Shown here piece after piece: positions 8,217 to 13,860 of a stretch of 16,254 nucleotides of DNA. Every line of letters starts with the position of its first letter. Position 1 is the stretch's first letter. A program made the translations under genes and the position numbers. The notes below the pieces were generated by a model that was given only the letters and a program-made list of their open reading frames with translations, made no database searches and was not told where the DNA came from. The stretch lies in assembly GCA_948739805.1 (NCBI GenBank), contig CAPYID010000039.1:1-16254 (forward strand), in the 5' to 3' direction. The DNA is from an uncultured Clostridia bacterium. Lineage in GTDB: Bacteria; Bacillota; Clostridia; TANB77; CAG-508.

Positions 8217-8233
8217 GGCAACTGCTAGTCGCC
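8217..8233. repeat. Small GC-rich hairpin between glmM and metG
   Basis: GGCAACT (8217-8223) and AGTCGCC (8227-8233) pair with one G-U wobble around a 3-base loop. In the minus-strand transcript the hairpin falls directly after the glmM stop codon and is not followed by a U-run, so it is not a typical terminator. It could protect or process the mRNA between cistrons, or be a dispersed repeat remnant. Confidence 0.4.
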
Positions 8234-8235
8234 CA

Positions 8236-9594
8236 TCAACTCATTTTATCTTCTATTATATTTGCAATTTCTTTAGCTGCTTGGTCTATGTAATTTTTGT
8301 CTCTTCCTTCCAACATTATTCTAAATAAAGGTTCTGTTCCTGATTTTCTTATTAATACTCTTCCTTCTCCTTCTAATTCTTTTTCTGTTTTAGATATTAT
8401 TTCTTGAATTTCTGGATATTTACTCATGTCAAATTCTTTTACTTTAACATTTATTAATGTTTGTGGATATATTGTTATTAGTTTACATACTTCTGAGAAA
8501 GATTTTCCTGATTCTAATAATATTTTTATAATCATTAATGATGTTACAATTCCATCTCCTGTTAAATTATAGTCTGATAAAATTATATGTCCTGATTGTT
8601 CTCCTCCAAAGTTACCACCATTTTTTAACATTTCTTCTAAAACATATCTGTCTCCAACTTTAGTTTGCACCAGCTCTAAATTATTATTCTCTGCATATTT
8701 GTTTAATCCAATATTGCTCATTACTGTTGCAACTATTTTATTTTTTTCTAACATATTATTTTTCTTCATATAGTCTGCGATGATTGCTAAGATAATATCT
8801 CCATTTACTTCTTCTCCTTTTTCATTTACTGTTAAACATCTGTCTCCATCGCCATCATAAGCTATTCCCATACTTAGTTTATTTTCTAATACATATTGTC
8901 TTAATTGTTCTAAGTGTGTTGAGCCACAGTTTTTATTTATATTTATTCCATCTGGATTGTTATTTATTATTTTGTATTTTATTCCTAATTCTGTGAATAT
9001 TTTTTCTGCAATTTTATATGTAGCACCATTAGCAGTATCAATTCCTACTACAAAGTCTTCTGTATTATATTTTTTAATATCATCTTTAAAAATATTTACT
9101 ACAAAATTGAAATAGTCATCAACTAGGTTTTCTTTAATACATGCTACTCCAATATCTTGACTTTCTATTTCTCTTTTTAATGCAATTCCACTGTCTATAG
9201 CTTCTTCAATTTCTTCTTCTATATCATCTGGTATTTTAGTTCCTTTGTTACTAAAAAATTTTATACCATTATATTCAAATGTATTATGTGATGCTGAAAT
9301 TACAACACTCATATCTGCATTTGTTTTTTTGGTTAGATACGCAATTGCTGGTGTTGGTGCTACTCCTACAAGTTCAACATCTGCTCCACTGCTTAAAAAG
9401 CCAGCAGTCATCGCACTTTCTATTAATGTTCCCGAAATTCTTGTATCTCTTCCTAGTATAATTCTTGGTTTTGCTTTTTCTTTTACATGTTTTGTTAATA
9501 CATATGCTCCTGCTTTTGATATGGTATATACAAACTCTGGTGTAAGTTCTGTATTTGCAATTCTTCTTATCCCATCTGTTCCAAAGTATTTCAT
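8236..9594 (-). CDS. glmM: Phosphoglucosamine mutase
   Basis: Interconverts glucosamine-6-phosphate and glucosamine-1-phosphate, the step before GlmU in UDP-GlcNAc synthesis for peptidoglycan and surface polymers; cytoplasmic. The 452 residues match GlmM length (about 445-450). It starts M-K-Y-F-G-T-D-G-I-R-R, has the phosphoserine loop S-A-S-H-N with S102 as the phosphorylated residue, the metal loop D-G-D-G-D-R at 247-252, the sugar-recognition G-E-Q-S-G-H, and the C-terminal phosphate-binding R-K-S-G-T-E-P. The frame is open to an ATG at 9633, but the ATG at 9594 is chosen because the family N-terminus starts there and GAAAGGAAGG lies 8 bases upstream. It sits between fmt and metG. In many Firmicutes glmM instead follows cdaA-cdaR, which are absent here. 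Confidence 0.95.
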   Translation of the reverse strand: MKYFGTDGIRRIANTELTPEFVYTISKAGAYVLTKHVKEKAKPRIILGRDTRISGTLIESAMTAGFLSSGADVELVGVAPTPAIAYLTKKTNADMSVVISASHNTFEYNGIKFFSNKGTKIPDDIEEEIEEAIDSGIALKREIESQDIGVACIKENLVDDYFNFVVNIFKDDIKKYNTEDFVVGIDTANGATYKIAEKIFTELGIKYKIINNNPDGININKNCGSTHLEQLRQYVLENKLSMGIAYDGDGDRCLTVNEKGEEVNGDIILAIIADYMKKNNMLEKNKIVATVMSNIGLNKYAENNNLELVQTKVGDRYVLEEMLKNGGNFGGEQSGHIILSDYNLTGDGIVTSLMIIKILLESGKSFSEVCKLITIYPQTLINVKVKEFDMSKYPEIQEIISKTEKELEGEGRVLIRKSGTEPLFRIMLEGRDKNYIDQAAKEIANIIEDKMS

Positions 9595-9654
9595 TTTTAT
9601 ATCCTTCCTTTCAATAAATATATCTAAGTACATATGACTATCTGTAACTTTTTT

Positions 9655-10588
9655 CTATTTTAAAACTTTACCTTTTTCTAATTTGTTTCCTCTTATGAAA
9701 TCATTTATATTCATCCTTTTGGAGTTTTCTCCTTGTATTTCTTTAACCAGAATTATTTTATCTTTTGTGGCAATTTTTAAACCGCATTTATCATTTGCTT
9801 CTATAATATATCCTGGTTCTTGTTTTGATAATTCTTCTAAGATTTCTATTTTCCATATTTTTATTTTTTTATTTTCATACATAGTATATGCTCCCATGAT
9901 TGGATTTAAGCCACATACTAAGTTTTTAATTTTTTCTGCTTCTATATTCCAGTTTATTTTTGATATCTCTTTATTTAGCATTGGAGCAATAGTAAAGTCT
10001 TTTCCTTGAGGTATTCTCGGAGCTGTTCCTTTTTCGATTTCATTTACAGTTTTTAATAATAATTCTGCTCCTATACTTGATAGTCTATTCCATAATTCTC
10101 CTGTTGTTTCATATTCTCCTATATTTATTTCTTCTTTTAAAATCATGTCCCCTTCATCCATTTTTTCATTCATATAAATTGTAGTTACTCCTGTAGTTTT
10201 ATCACCATTTAAAATAGCCCATTGGATAGGGGCTGCTCCTCTATATTGTGGCAAAATTGATCCATGTAGATTTATACAACCATATGGAGGAATATCTAGT
10301 ATTTCTTTTGGTAATATTCTCCCATAAGCTACTACACATATAATATCTGGATTTAATTTTTTTATTTCGTTTATGAATTCTTCGTTTTCTTTTACTTTTT
10401 GTGGTTGATATACTTTTATACTTTTTGACACAGCAAATTCTTTTACAGGACTTCCGTGACATTTTCATTCCTCTACCTTTTGGTTTATCTGGGTTTGTTA
10501 CAACGCCAATAATTTCATGTTCTGAATTGTATAGCTTCTCTAGTGATTCTGCCGAAAAGTCTGGTGTTCCCATAAATAGTATTTTCAT
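9655..10588 (-). pseudogene. fmt: Methionyl-tRNA formyltransferase, interrupted by a one-base frameshift
   Basis: Fmt formylates Met-tRNA for initiation. The N-terminal piece reads M-K-I-L-F-M-G-T-P-D-F to K-P-K-G-R-G-M-K-M-S and then loses similarity. The family sequence resumes one frame away with P-V-K-E-F-A-V and continues intact to the end through N-L-H-G-S-I-L-P-Q-Y-R-G-A-A-P and M-D-E-G-D-M-I. One extra base near 10451-10460 (around the CC of TTCCG) accounts for it; removing it gives about 310 residues, the normal Fmt length. The family start is the ATG at 10588, with GAAAGGG 12 bases upstream; the ATG at 10600 directly abuts that site and is less likely. Everything except the single base looks healthy, so a recent mutation, a sequencing/assembly error or, less likely, programmed frameshifting are all open. 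Confidence 0.85.
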
Positions 10589-10660
10589 TACTTTACTCAT
10601 CCCTTTCTATGAGTTTTATTTATTGCTTATCTAGTATATCATAAAGTTGATAAAATTAAC

Positions 10661-10684
10661 GTCGTAGTTATCTACAACTTTTTT
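10661..10684 (+). terminator. Possible plus-strand intrinsic terminator / fmt leader hairpin
   Basis: GTCGTAG (10661-10667) pairs with CTACAAC (10672-10678) with one G-U wobble and a TTAT loop, followed on the plus strand by six T. As a plus-strand signal it would stop antisense transcription coming out of fmt before the toxin-like locus. On the minus strand the same hairpin would lie in the fmt leader, about 60-75 bases before its start codon, without a clean U-run. The direction in which it acts is not decidable from sequence. Confidence 0.4.
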
Positions 10685-10692
10685 CTCTTAAC

Positions 10693-10712
10693 GATTGATA
10701 CAAATATCAATC
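10693..10712. promoter_or_regulatory. Perfect 8-bp palindrome just downstream of the fmt promoter
   Basis: GATTGATA (10693-10700) and TATCAATC (10705-10712) form a perfect inverted repeat around CAAA. It falls a few bases after the predicted minus-strand transcription start near 10717, a position suited to an operator or to a leader hairpin. No regulator gene is recognised nearby. Confidence 0.4.
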
Positions 10713-10723
10713 AATTTACTAAA

Positions 10724-10751
10724 AGTATATCATAATTTTCATAAATTGCAA
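10724..10751 (-). promoter_or_regulatory. Predicted promoter of the fmt-glmM-metG unit
   Basis: On the minus strand TTGCAA (10751-10746) is followed after 16 bases by TATACT (10729-10724), with the -10 one mismatch from consensus. Transcription would begin near 10717 and give a leader of about 130 bases containing two hairpins (10693-10712 and 10661-10678). No other clear promoter was seen between here and the MFS gene. Confidence 0.45.
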
Positions 10752-10795
10752 TAGTAGAATTAAAAATATCATTTGCAAAATTTTGTTTTGTTCTC

Positions 10796-10824
10796 TTGTA
10801 TTTTATTAAATAATGTTGTATAGT
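10796..10824 (+). promoter_or_regulatory. Predicted promoter of the small hydrophobic peptide mRNA
   Basis: TTGTAT (10796-10801) and TATAGT (10819-10824, one mismatch from TATAAT) are separated by 17 bases. The predicted start is at or next to A10832, the first base of AGAAAATGAGA. The same 11 bases occur at the predicted start of the convergent RNA on the other strand. A second possible -10, TATAAA, lies at 10825-10830. Confidence 0.5.
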
Positions 10825-10858
10825 TATAAACAGAAAATGAGAATAAGCAGAGTGCGTT

Positions 10859-10930
10859 GCCACCTTTAGCTCTTTGATGTATACATATTACTCCACGACT
10901 TACGTTGTGAGACTGATATATGGGGGTGGT
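10859..10930 (+). promoter_or_regulatory. Structured leader able to mask the peptide's Shine-Dalgarno
   Basis: The leader of about 100 bases can fold so that GCCACC (10859-10864) pairs with GGUGGU (10925-10930, one G-U pair), which overlaps the GGGGGTGG Shine-Dalgarno (10922-10929). Between them CACGAC and GTTGTG can form a 6-bp stem with a UUAC loop. A Shine-Dalgarno buried by an upstream complement is a known property of type I toxin mRNAs. The folding was done by eye. Confidence 0.45.
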
Positions 10931-10934
10931 TAAT

Positions 10935-11051
10935 ATGGTAGAAATAGCTTTATTAGAAATCACTTACCTACTTTTCTATGGATTAGTAGGAGTAACTATC
11001 ATAAATGTTGCCTTGTTAATCATCATCTGTTTTTTACTACATAGGCAATAA
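10935..11051 (+). CDS. 38-residue hydrophobic peptide, candidate type I toxin
   Basis: The ATG at 10935 follows GGGGGTGG with 6-base spacing, which pairs almost completely with the extended anti-Shine-Dalgarno. The peptide begins M-V-E-I-A-L-L-E-I and is then nearly all hydrophobic, with one membrane span (about residues 9-34: L-L-F-Y-G-L-V-G-V, then V-A-L-L-I-I-I-C-F-L-L) ending in a basic H-R-Q tail. Small size, one helix, a charged tail, a masked ribosome binding site, a shared terminator and a convergent consensus promoter together fit a membrane-acting type I toxin such as Fst or TxpA. I do not recognise the peptide itself as a member of a named family. It may also act as a small membrane regulator rather than a toxin. 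Confidence 0.65.
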   Translation: MVEIALLEITYLLFYGLVGVTIINVALLIIICFLLHRQ

Positions 11052-11133
11052 AAAATAAGTCATTCTGCTTTACCCGAGCAATGACTTACTTTTTTTACTT
11101 TTTGTGGTAACCACTTTGTGGCTCTCATTTTCT
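11050..11133 (-). ncRNA. Candidate antisense antitoxin RNA, about 80-85 nt
   Basis: A perfect consensus minus-strand promoter (11140-11168) predicts an RNA starting at about A11133 with AGAAAATGAGA. It runs through an 11-base near-palindrome (GTGGTTACCAC on its own strand) and ends at the shared hairpin, whose minus-strand side is followed by six T (11055-11050). No reading frame of note lies in it. Its last bases overlap the peptide's stop codon, and it is fully complementary to the 3' end of the peptide mRNA. It also carries ACCAC, able to pair with the peptide's Shine-Dalgarno region, and AGAGCCACAAAGTGG, partly complementary to the leader at 10860-10873. Inferred from sequence; expression not shown. 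Confidence 0.6.
11056..11097. terminator. Bidirectional intrinsic terminator shared by the convergent RNAs
   Basis: TAAGTCATT (11056-11064) and AATGACTTA (11080-11088) form a perfect 9-bp stem, with an inner GCT/AGC pairing. A T-run follows on the plus strand (11090-11096), and six A precede it (11050-11055), giving a U-run on the minus strand. It can therefore end both the peptide mRNA and the antisense RNA. Confidence 0.8.
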
Positions 11134-11139
11134 ATCTTT

Positions 11140-11168
11140 ATTATACAAACATTTTTTTATTTTGTCAA
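11140..11168 (-). promoter_or_regulatory. Perfect consensus sigma-A promoter of the antisense RNA
   Basis: On the minus strand TTGACA (11168-11163), exactly 17 bases, then TATAAT (11145-11140): a full consensus promoter. Nothing protein-coding lies between its start near 11133 and the terminator at 11056-11097. It lies just past the stop codon (11201) of the minus-strand coiled-coil gene. Strong constitutive promoters are usual for type I antitoxin RNAs. Confidence 0.75.
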
Positions 11169-11200
11169 ATACTATTTTTTATATTTATAATTTAATTTTA

Positions 11201-11890
11201 TTATCGTACCCAGTCTTGTATAACTCTCTTAGCACTTTCTCCATAATGTCCTTCATTAATTTTACCACCAGTTACTCTAATTTTTTGAAAAAAACTATGT
11301 TGTGCCAATTCATCTTCATTTACATTTGCTTTCTCATTCTGTTCAATACGATAAATAGCATAATTTATATATTTTTTTATATCCTTGCGTTTATATTTAT
11401 TTTTGCCATTCTGTTGTTCTGTTAGTAGTTGTGCAATTTGCTCTAAAAGAGCAATATGTTTATCATCTATGCTTTTCATATCTACTAAAAGTTGAGCTCT
11501 TTCAAATTCTATTTTATCATGTCTTAATTTCTTCCTTAGTTGGCTTCTTTTTATAATTCTAAGCTTAGGTATTTGAGTTAATTCCAATTCTGAATTTTCT
11601 TTGTTTCTTTTAGCATTTTGTAAATTATCTACTTTTTCTTGTATTATCATAGTTTGTCCTTTTTTCAAATTTTCAACTTCTTCTAGTATAAATTCACTAA
11701 CTTCTTCACGTTCAAATTCATGTTCATCTCCATTATCTAAAGGAATACCACCAAGATTTATTCCCCCATAATTCATATTTCCAATCTTCACTCCTCCAAC
11801 ATTATATCCACCAACATAAAACATAGTATCATCATCTTCTTTAGCTATAATCATTGATTTAATTAGTTTTAATCTATCAATATACAACAT
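11201..11890 (-). CDS. Unrecognised coiled-coil protein with N-terminal Gly-rich pentapeptide repeats
   Basis: A 229-residue protein of unknown function. Residues 25-49 consist of five consecutive five-residue units: YVGGY, NVGGV, KIGNM, NYGGI, NLGGI. An acidic stretch follows (about 52-70), then a long charged region rich in E, K, L and Q that is probably helical or coiled-coil (about 58-165). The C-terminus is basic and ends in V-I-Q-D-W-V-R. There is no signal peptide or membrane helix, so it is probably cytoplasmic. The ATG at 11890 is used, with a weak GAAAGAG about 13 bases upstream; an in-frame ATG at 11824 (before the Gly repeats) is an alternative. It has its own promoter and stands alone between the toxin-like locus and the tnpV gene, in what looks like an accessory region. 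Confidence 0.6.
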   Translation of the reverse strand: MLYIDRLKLIKSMIIAKEDDDTMFYVGGYNVGGVKIGNMNYGGINLGGIPLDNGDEHEFEREEVSEFILEEVENLKKGQTMIIQEKVDNLQNAKRNKENSELELTQIPKLRIIKRSQLRKKLRHDKIEFERAQLLVDMKSIDDKHIALLEQIAQLLTEQQNGKNKYKRKDIKKYINYAIYRIEQNEKANVNEDELAQHSFFQKIRVTGGKINEGHYGESAKRVIQDWVR

Positions 11891-11958
11891 TCTTCATTAA
11901 CATCTCTTTCAATATTTATTTCATCATTTAAAGTTCTATATTTGCAATATTACTTTAT

Positions 11959-11987
11959 ATTATACATTAATTTTACATAAATTTCAA
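11959..11987 (-). promoter_or_regulatory. Predicted sigma-A promoter of the coiled-coil protein gene
   Basis: On the minus strand TTGAAA (11987-11982), exactly 17 bases, then TATAAT (11964-11959). Transcription would start near 11952, leaving a leader of about 60 bases before the ATG at 11890. Confidence 0.65.
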
Positions 11988-12008
11988 GCATATAACTGTA
12001 CCAATGTC

Positions 12009-12030
12009 GACTTTACTTTTAAATAAAGTC
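12009..12030. repeat. 7-bp inverted repeat in the 11988-12280 gene-free stretch
   Basis: GACTTTA (12009-12015) and TAAAGTC (12024-12030) flank an 8-base AT spacer. On the plus strand a T-run begins ten bases later (12040-12046), too far for a good terminator. It might be an operator for the promoter at 11959-11987 or have no function. Confidence 0.3.
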
Positions 12031-12078
12031 TTACATCAATTTTTTTCTAACTTTTAAATTTTTAATTTACTTTTATTT

Positions 12079-12136
12079 TCATAAATACCAAGTGAAAAAA
12101 GTATGCCAATTCTTGCTCAATAAAAGTACCTCCTTT
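12079..12136 (-). other. Orphan strong ribosome binding site with a 13-codon frame
   Basis: The minus strand carries AAAGGAGG (12136-12129), eight bases, then TTG (12120-12118) opening a frame of only 13 codons (M-S-K-N-W-H-T-F-F-T-W-Y-L, stop at 12079-12081). The site is too good for random AT-rich DNA, but the product is too short to call. It may be the leftover front end of a gene lost by insertion or deletion near the tnpV gene. Apart from this and the inverted repeats, I see nothing gene-like between 11988 and 12280. Confidence 0.25.
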
Positions 12137-12154
12137 GGAATTTCTTCGTAACAC

Positions 12155-12179
12155 AGGACTTCGTCTTGACGGAAGTCCT
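12155..12179. repeat. Strong inverted repeat upstream of tnpV
   Basis: AGGACTTC (12155-12162) and GAAGTCCT (12172-12179) form a perfect 8-bp stem, extended inside by GTC/GAC with one bulged G. It is the only GC-rich piece in the surrounding spacer. Neither strand shows a U-run after it. It could be an element end, a recombinase site or a transcript hairpin; a mobile-element border is an inference from its position next to tnpV. Confidence 0.45.
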
Positions 12180-12294
12180 AACCCAGTAAGAATAAGTTAA
12201 GTACACTTAAAAAAATTTGTATTAAAAGACAGCTTTGCAGATATAAAATTATAGTTCTAAAAGTAGTGAAATTAAATTTTAGGAGGGTTTTATT

Positions 12295-12657
12295 ATGGTA
12301 GAGATAACTTATCACAAAGAGGGGGATTTTTTCGTTCCTAACTTATATTTGGAAAAGGAGAATTACGAAAATGATTATATTATTGGAAAGTATGGTCATT
12401 TAAGATTAGAGTATTTAAAAAAGCAGAAGAAAGCAGAATATATAATAATGTTTATGAACAAAACATTAAGAAAACATATCGTTGAAACTGACAAACAAGC
12501 TAAAAGAAGATTTGAAATACTTATGAAACAAATGCTAGAGAAAAATCCTATTGATGAAAATTTGAAAAATACTAATCCTTTAAAATGGACAGGGCTTATG
12601 AATAATTATAAAAATTCGGTTGAAGAAATTATTTTTAAGGAGTTAATTTATTGTTAA
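12295..12657 (+). CDS. tnpV: TnpV-type transposon-encoded protein, orphan
   Basis: A 120-residue protein matching the TnpV layout, a small protein carried by Tn4451/Tn4453-type and related clostridial mobile elements whose function is not established. Recognisable parts are the E-G-D-F-F-V-P-N-L-Y start, G-K-Y-G-H-L-R-L-E-Y-L-K-K in the middle, D-K-Q-A-K-R-R-F-E-I-L-M-K-Q-M, and the end N-P-L-K-W-T-G-L-M-N-N-Y followed by E-I-I-F-K-E-L-I-Y. The length agrees with the family. The start is certain: AGGAGGG lies seven bases upstream. No serine recombinase, relaxase or resistance gene accompanies it here, so it is either a remnant of an element or a separately kept gene. It is the only plus-strand gene in this part and ends in a strong hairpin. 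Family assignment is from memory of the conserved pattern. Confidence 0.75.
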   Translation: MVEITYHKEGDFFVPNLYLEKENYENDYIIGKYGHLRLEYLKKQKKAEYIIMFMNKTLRKHIVETDKQAKRRFEILMKQMLEKNPIDENLKNTNPLKWTGLMNNYKNSVEEIIFKELIYC

Positions 12658-12664
12658 TCAATAT

Positions 12665-12696
12665 GTAGAGCAGAGATTTATTATACTCTGCTCTAC
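12665..12696. terminator. Hairpin between convergent tnpV and HD-domain genes
   Basis: GTAGAGCAGAG (12665-12675) and CTCTGCTCTAC (12686-12696) form a perfect 11-bp stem around a 10-base AT loop. It lies between the tnpV stop and the HD gene stop. The plus-strand tail (GTAATTTTATAA) is only moderately U-rich, and the minus-strand tail is weaker. It is probably a shared terminator for the two converging units. Confidence 0.65.
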
Positions 12697-12702
12697 GTAA
12701 TT

Positions 12703-13311
12703 TTATAAATTATCTTTTATTTCTGGGAATAAATCATATAAGTTATAACCTAATAAGCTATCAAAATATTCCTTTAATCGATATGTTTCTTTAATATGAT
12801 ATTGAGTATTTGAATAAGCACCTCTTCTAATCATAATATCAATTAATCTTTTATCTATTGTAAATACTTTTCCACCTTGTGGACACATTAAATCACATAA
12901 GTTTATCAATTTTTCTTCTATTGTGTATTGATGTGTTTTTACAAACTCTGCTATAGAAGGTTTATCTTGTGGATTTGGAACTCCTCCAGCTGTACAAGTA
13001 ATGTCATTATTCAAATATGAATGTGTTATACATATATTGAAATATTCTTCATCATACCTTTTATCTTTTAAATAGTTGTATCCACTTATCTCATGTCCAT
13101 GAGATTCTCCGTTGTATTTGCCAATATCATGAACATATCCTAATGTTATTGTTTTATCAATATCTACATTATGCCCTTTTTGAGTTAAAGCTTTAGCAAT
13201 TTTTCCTGCTGTATCTCCTACACAAATACAATAGTCTATCCATCTATCACTTTGAGTTGTTCCTCTAAAATTTTCTAGCATTTGTAATGCTTGTTCTACT
13301 GTTAACTTCAT
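12703..13311 (-). CDS. HD-domain phosphohydrolase-like protein
   Basis: A 202-residue cytoplasmic protein with a clear HD signature: G-Y-V-H-D-I-G-K at 58-65 (H61, D62) followed by H-G-H-E-I-S-G-Y (H71, H73). HD proteins are metal-dependent phosphohydrolases acting on nucleotides, cyclic dinucleotides or phosphodiesters; the substrate here is unknown. The first metal histidine usually found about 35 residues earlier seems replaced by Tyr27 (codon TAT, one base from CAT) in W-I-D-Y-C-I-C-V, so activity may be altered. The frame is open to 13332, but the ATG at 13311 has AAGGAG with six-base spacing and does not overlap the upstream gene. It is the last gene of the four-hydrolase unit, ten bases after the histidine phosphatase stop. 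Confidence 0.75.
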   Translation of the reverse strand: MKLTVEQALQMLENFRGTTQSDRWIDYCICVGDTAGKIAKALTQKGHNVDIDKTITLGYVHDIGKYNGESHGHEISGYNYLKDKRYDEEYFNICITHSYLNNDITCTAGGVPNPQDKPSIAEFVKTHQYTIEEKLINLCDLMCPQGGKVFTIDKRLIDIMIRRGAYSNTQYHIKETYRLKEYFDSLLGYNLYDLFPEIKDNL

Positions 13312-13321
13312 ACATTTCTCC

Positions 13322-13858
13322 TTACATTTCATATTCTTTTATTTCGCAATTTTTTTGTCCACTTATTTTTAGAAGCATTCCGTCTTTTGGCATTTCTTGA
13401 AAATAAAATTGTATAGTTCTTGCAACAGCACCATGAGTGACTAATAATATGTTTTTGTCACTATATTTAACCTTAATTTCATCTAAAAATGAATGTACCC
13501 TATTAAAAAGTTGTGGTAACGTTTCAAGTCCTTCTATTGGCTTAGTTGAATAATAATTATAATATTCTGAAAAATAGTAATCATCTAATATAGTTCTTGT
13601 TAATTTCCCACCTTCTCTTTCCATTAATCTATTATCATATATTACTGGAATTTTATTTACATTTACTAATTCCATAGTATGTTTTGTTCTTTTCATAGGA
13701 GAACATATTATAAGATCAATATCAAGTCTTTTCACATTTTCACTTGCTTTTATTGCTTGTTCTATTCCAATTTCATTTATATCTTCATCATATCTACAAT
13801 TATATCTATTTTCTCTATTGCAATTTGTTTGACCATGTCTAATTACATATAATTTCAT
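13322..13858 (-). CDS. Histidine phosphatase family protein (phosphoglycerate mutase-like)
   Basis: A 178-residue cytoplasmic phosphatase. The catalytic R-H-G is at 7-9 (H8 is the phosphate acceptor); S-P-M-K-R-T-K-H-T follows with R57 in the phosphate pocket, then the acid residue in L-M-E-R-E-G-G (E80 or E82) and V-T-H-G at 140-143 (H142). The short size and the sequence around R-E-G-G fit the CobC/broad-specificity phosphatase branch rather than glycolytic mutases. No cobalamin genes are near, so an alpha-ribazole role is not supported. The ATG at 13858 has AAAGGAAG about five bases upstream. It lies two bases after the GDPD stop, within the same tight unit. The substrate is unknown; a nucleotide or sugar phosphate from the neighbouring reactions is an inference. 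Confidence 0.85.
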   Translation of the reverse strand: MKLYVIRHGQTNCNRENRYNCRYDEDINEIGIEQAIKASENVKRLDIDLIICSPMKRTKHTMELVNVNKIPVIYDNRLMEREGGKLTRTILDDYYFSEYYNYYSTKPIEGLETLPQLFNRVHSFLDEIKVKYSDKNILLVTHGAVARTIQFYFQEMPKDGMLLKISGQKNCEIKEYEM

Positions 13859-13860
13859 CT

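Noticed and set aside
8175..8235. T-box or other riboswitch in front of metG
   Set aside because: The 61-base spacer is too short for a T-box leader, and no specifier or T-box consensus was seen.
9595..9633. N-terminal extension of glmM by 13 residues
   Set aside because: GlmM begins with M-K-Y-F-G-T-D-G, and GAAAGGAAGG is correctly placed for the ATG at 9594.
9245..9637. A 130-codon plus-strand frame opposite glmM
   Set aside because: It is antisense to conserved GlmM motifs and has no family features.
10441..10470. Programmed frameshifting in fmt
   Set aside because: I see no slippery heptamer or following pseudoknot at the junction, and fmt is not known to use one. Mutation or sequence error is the simpler reading.
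10769..10963. A 64-codon minus-strand frame across the toxin-like leader
   Set aside because: It lies opposite the leader and start of the 38-residue peptide, its composition is not protein-like and it resembles nothing known. The plus-strand reading with Shine-Dalgarno, terminator and promoters explains the region better.
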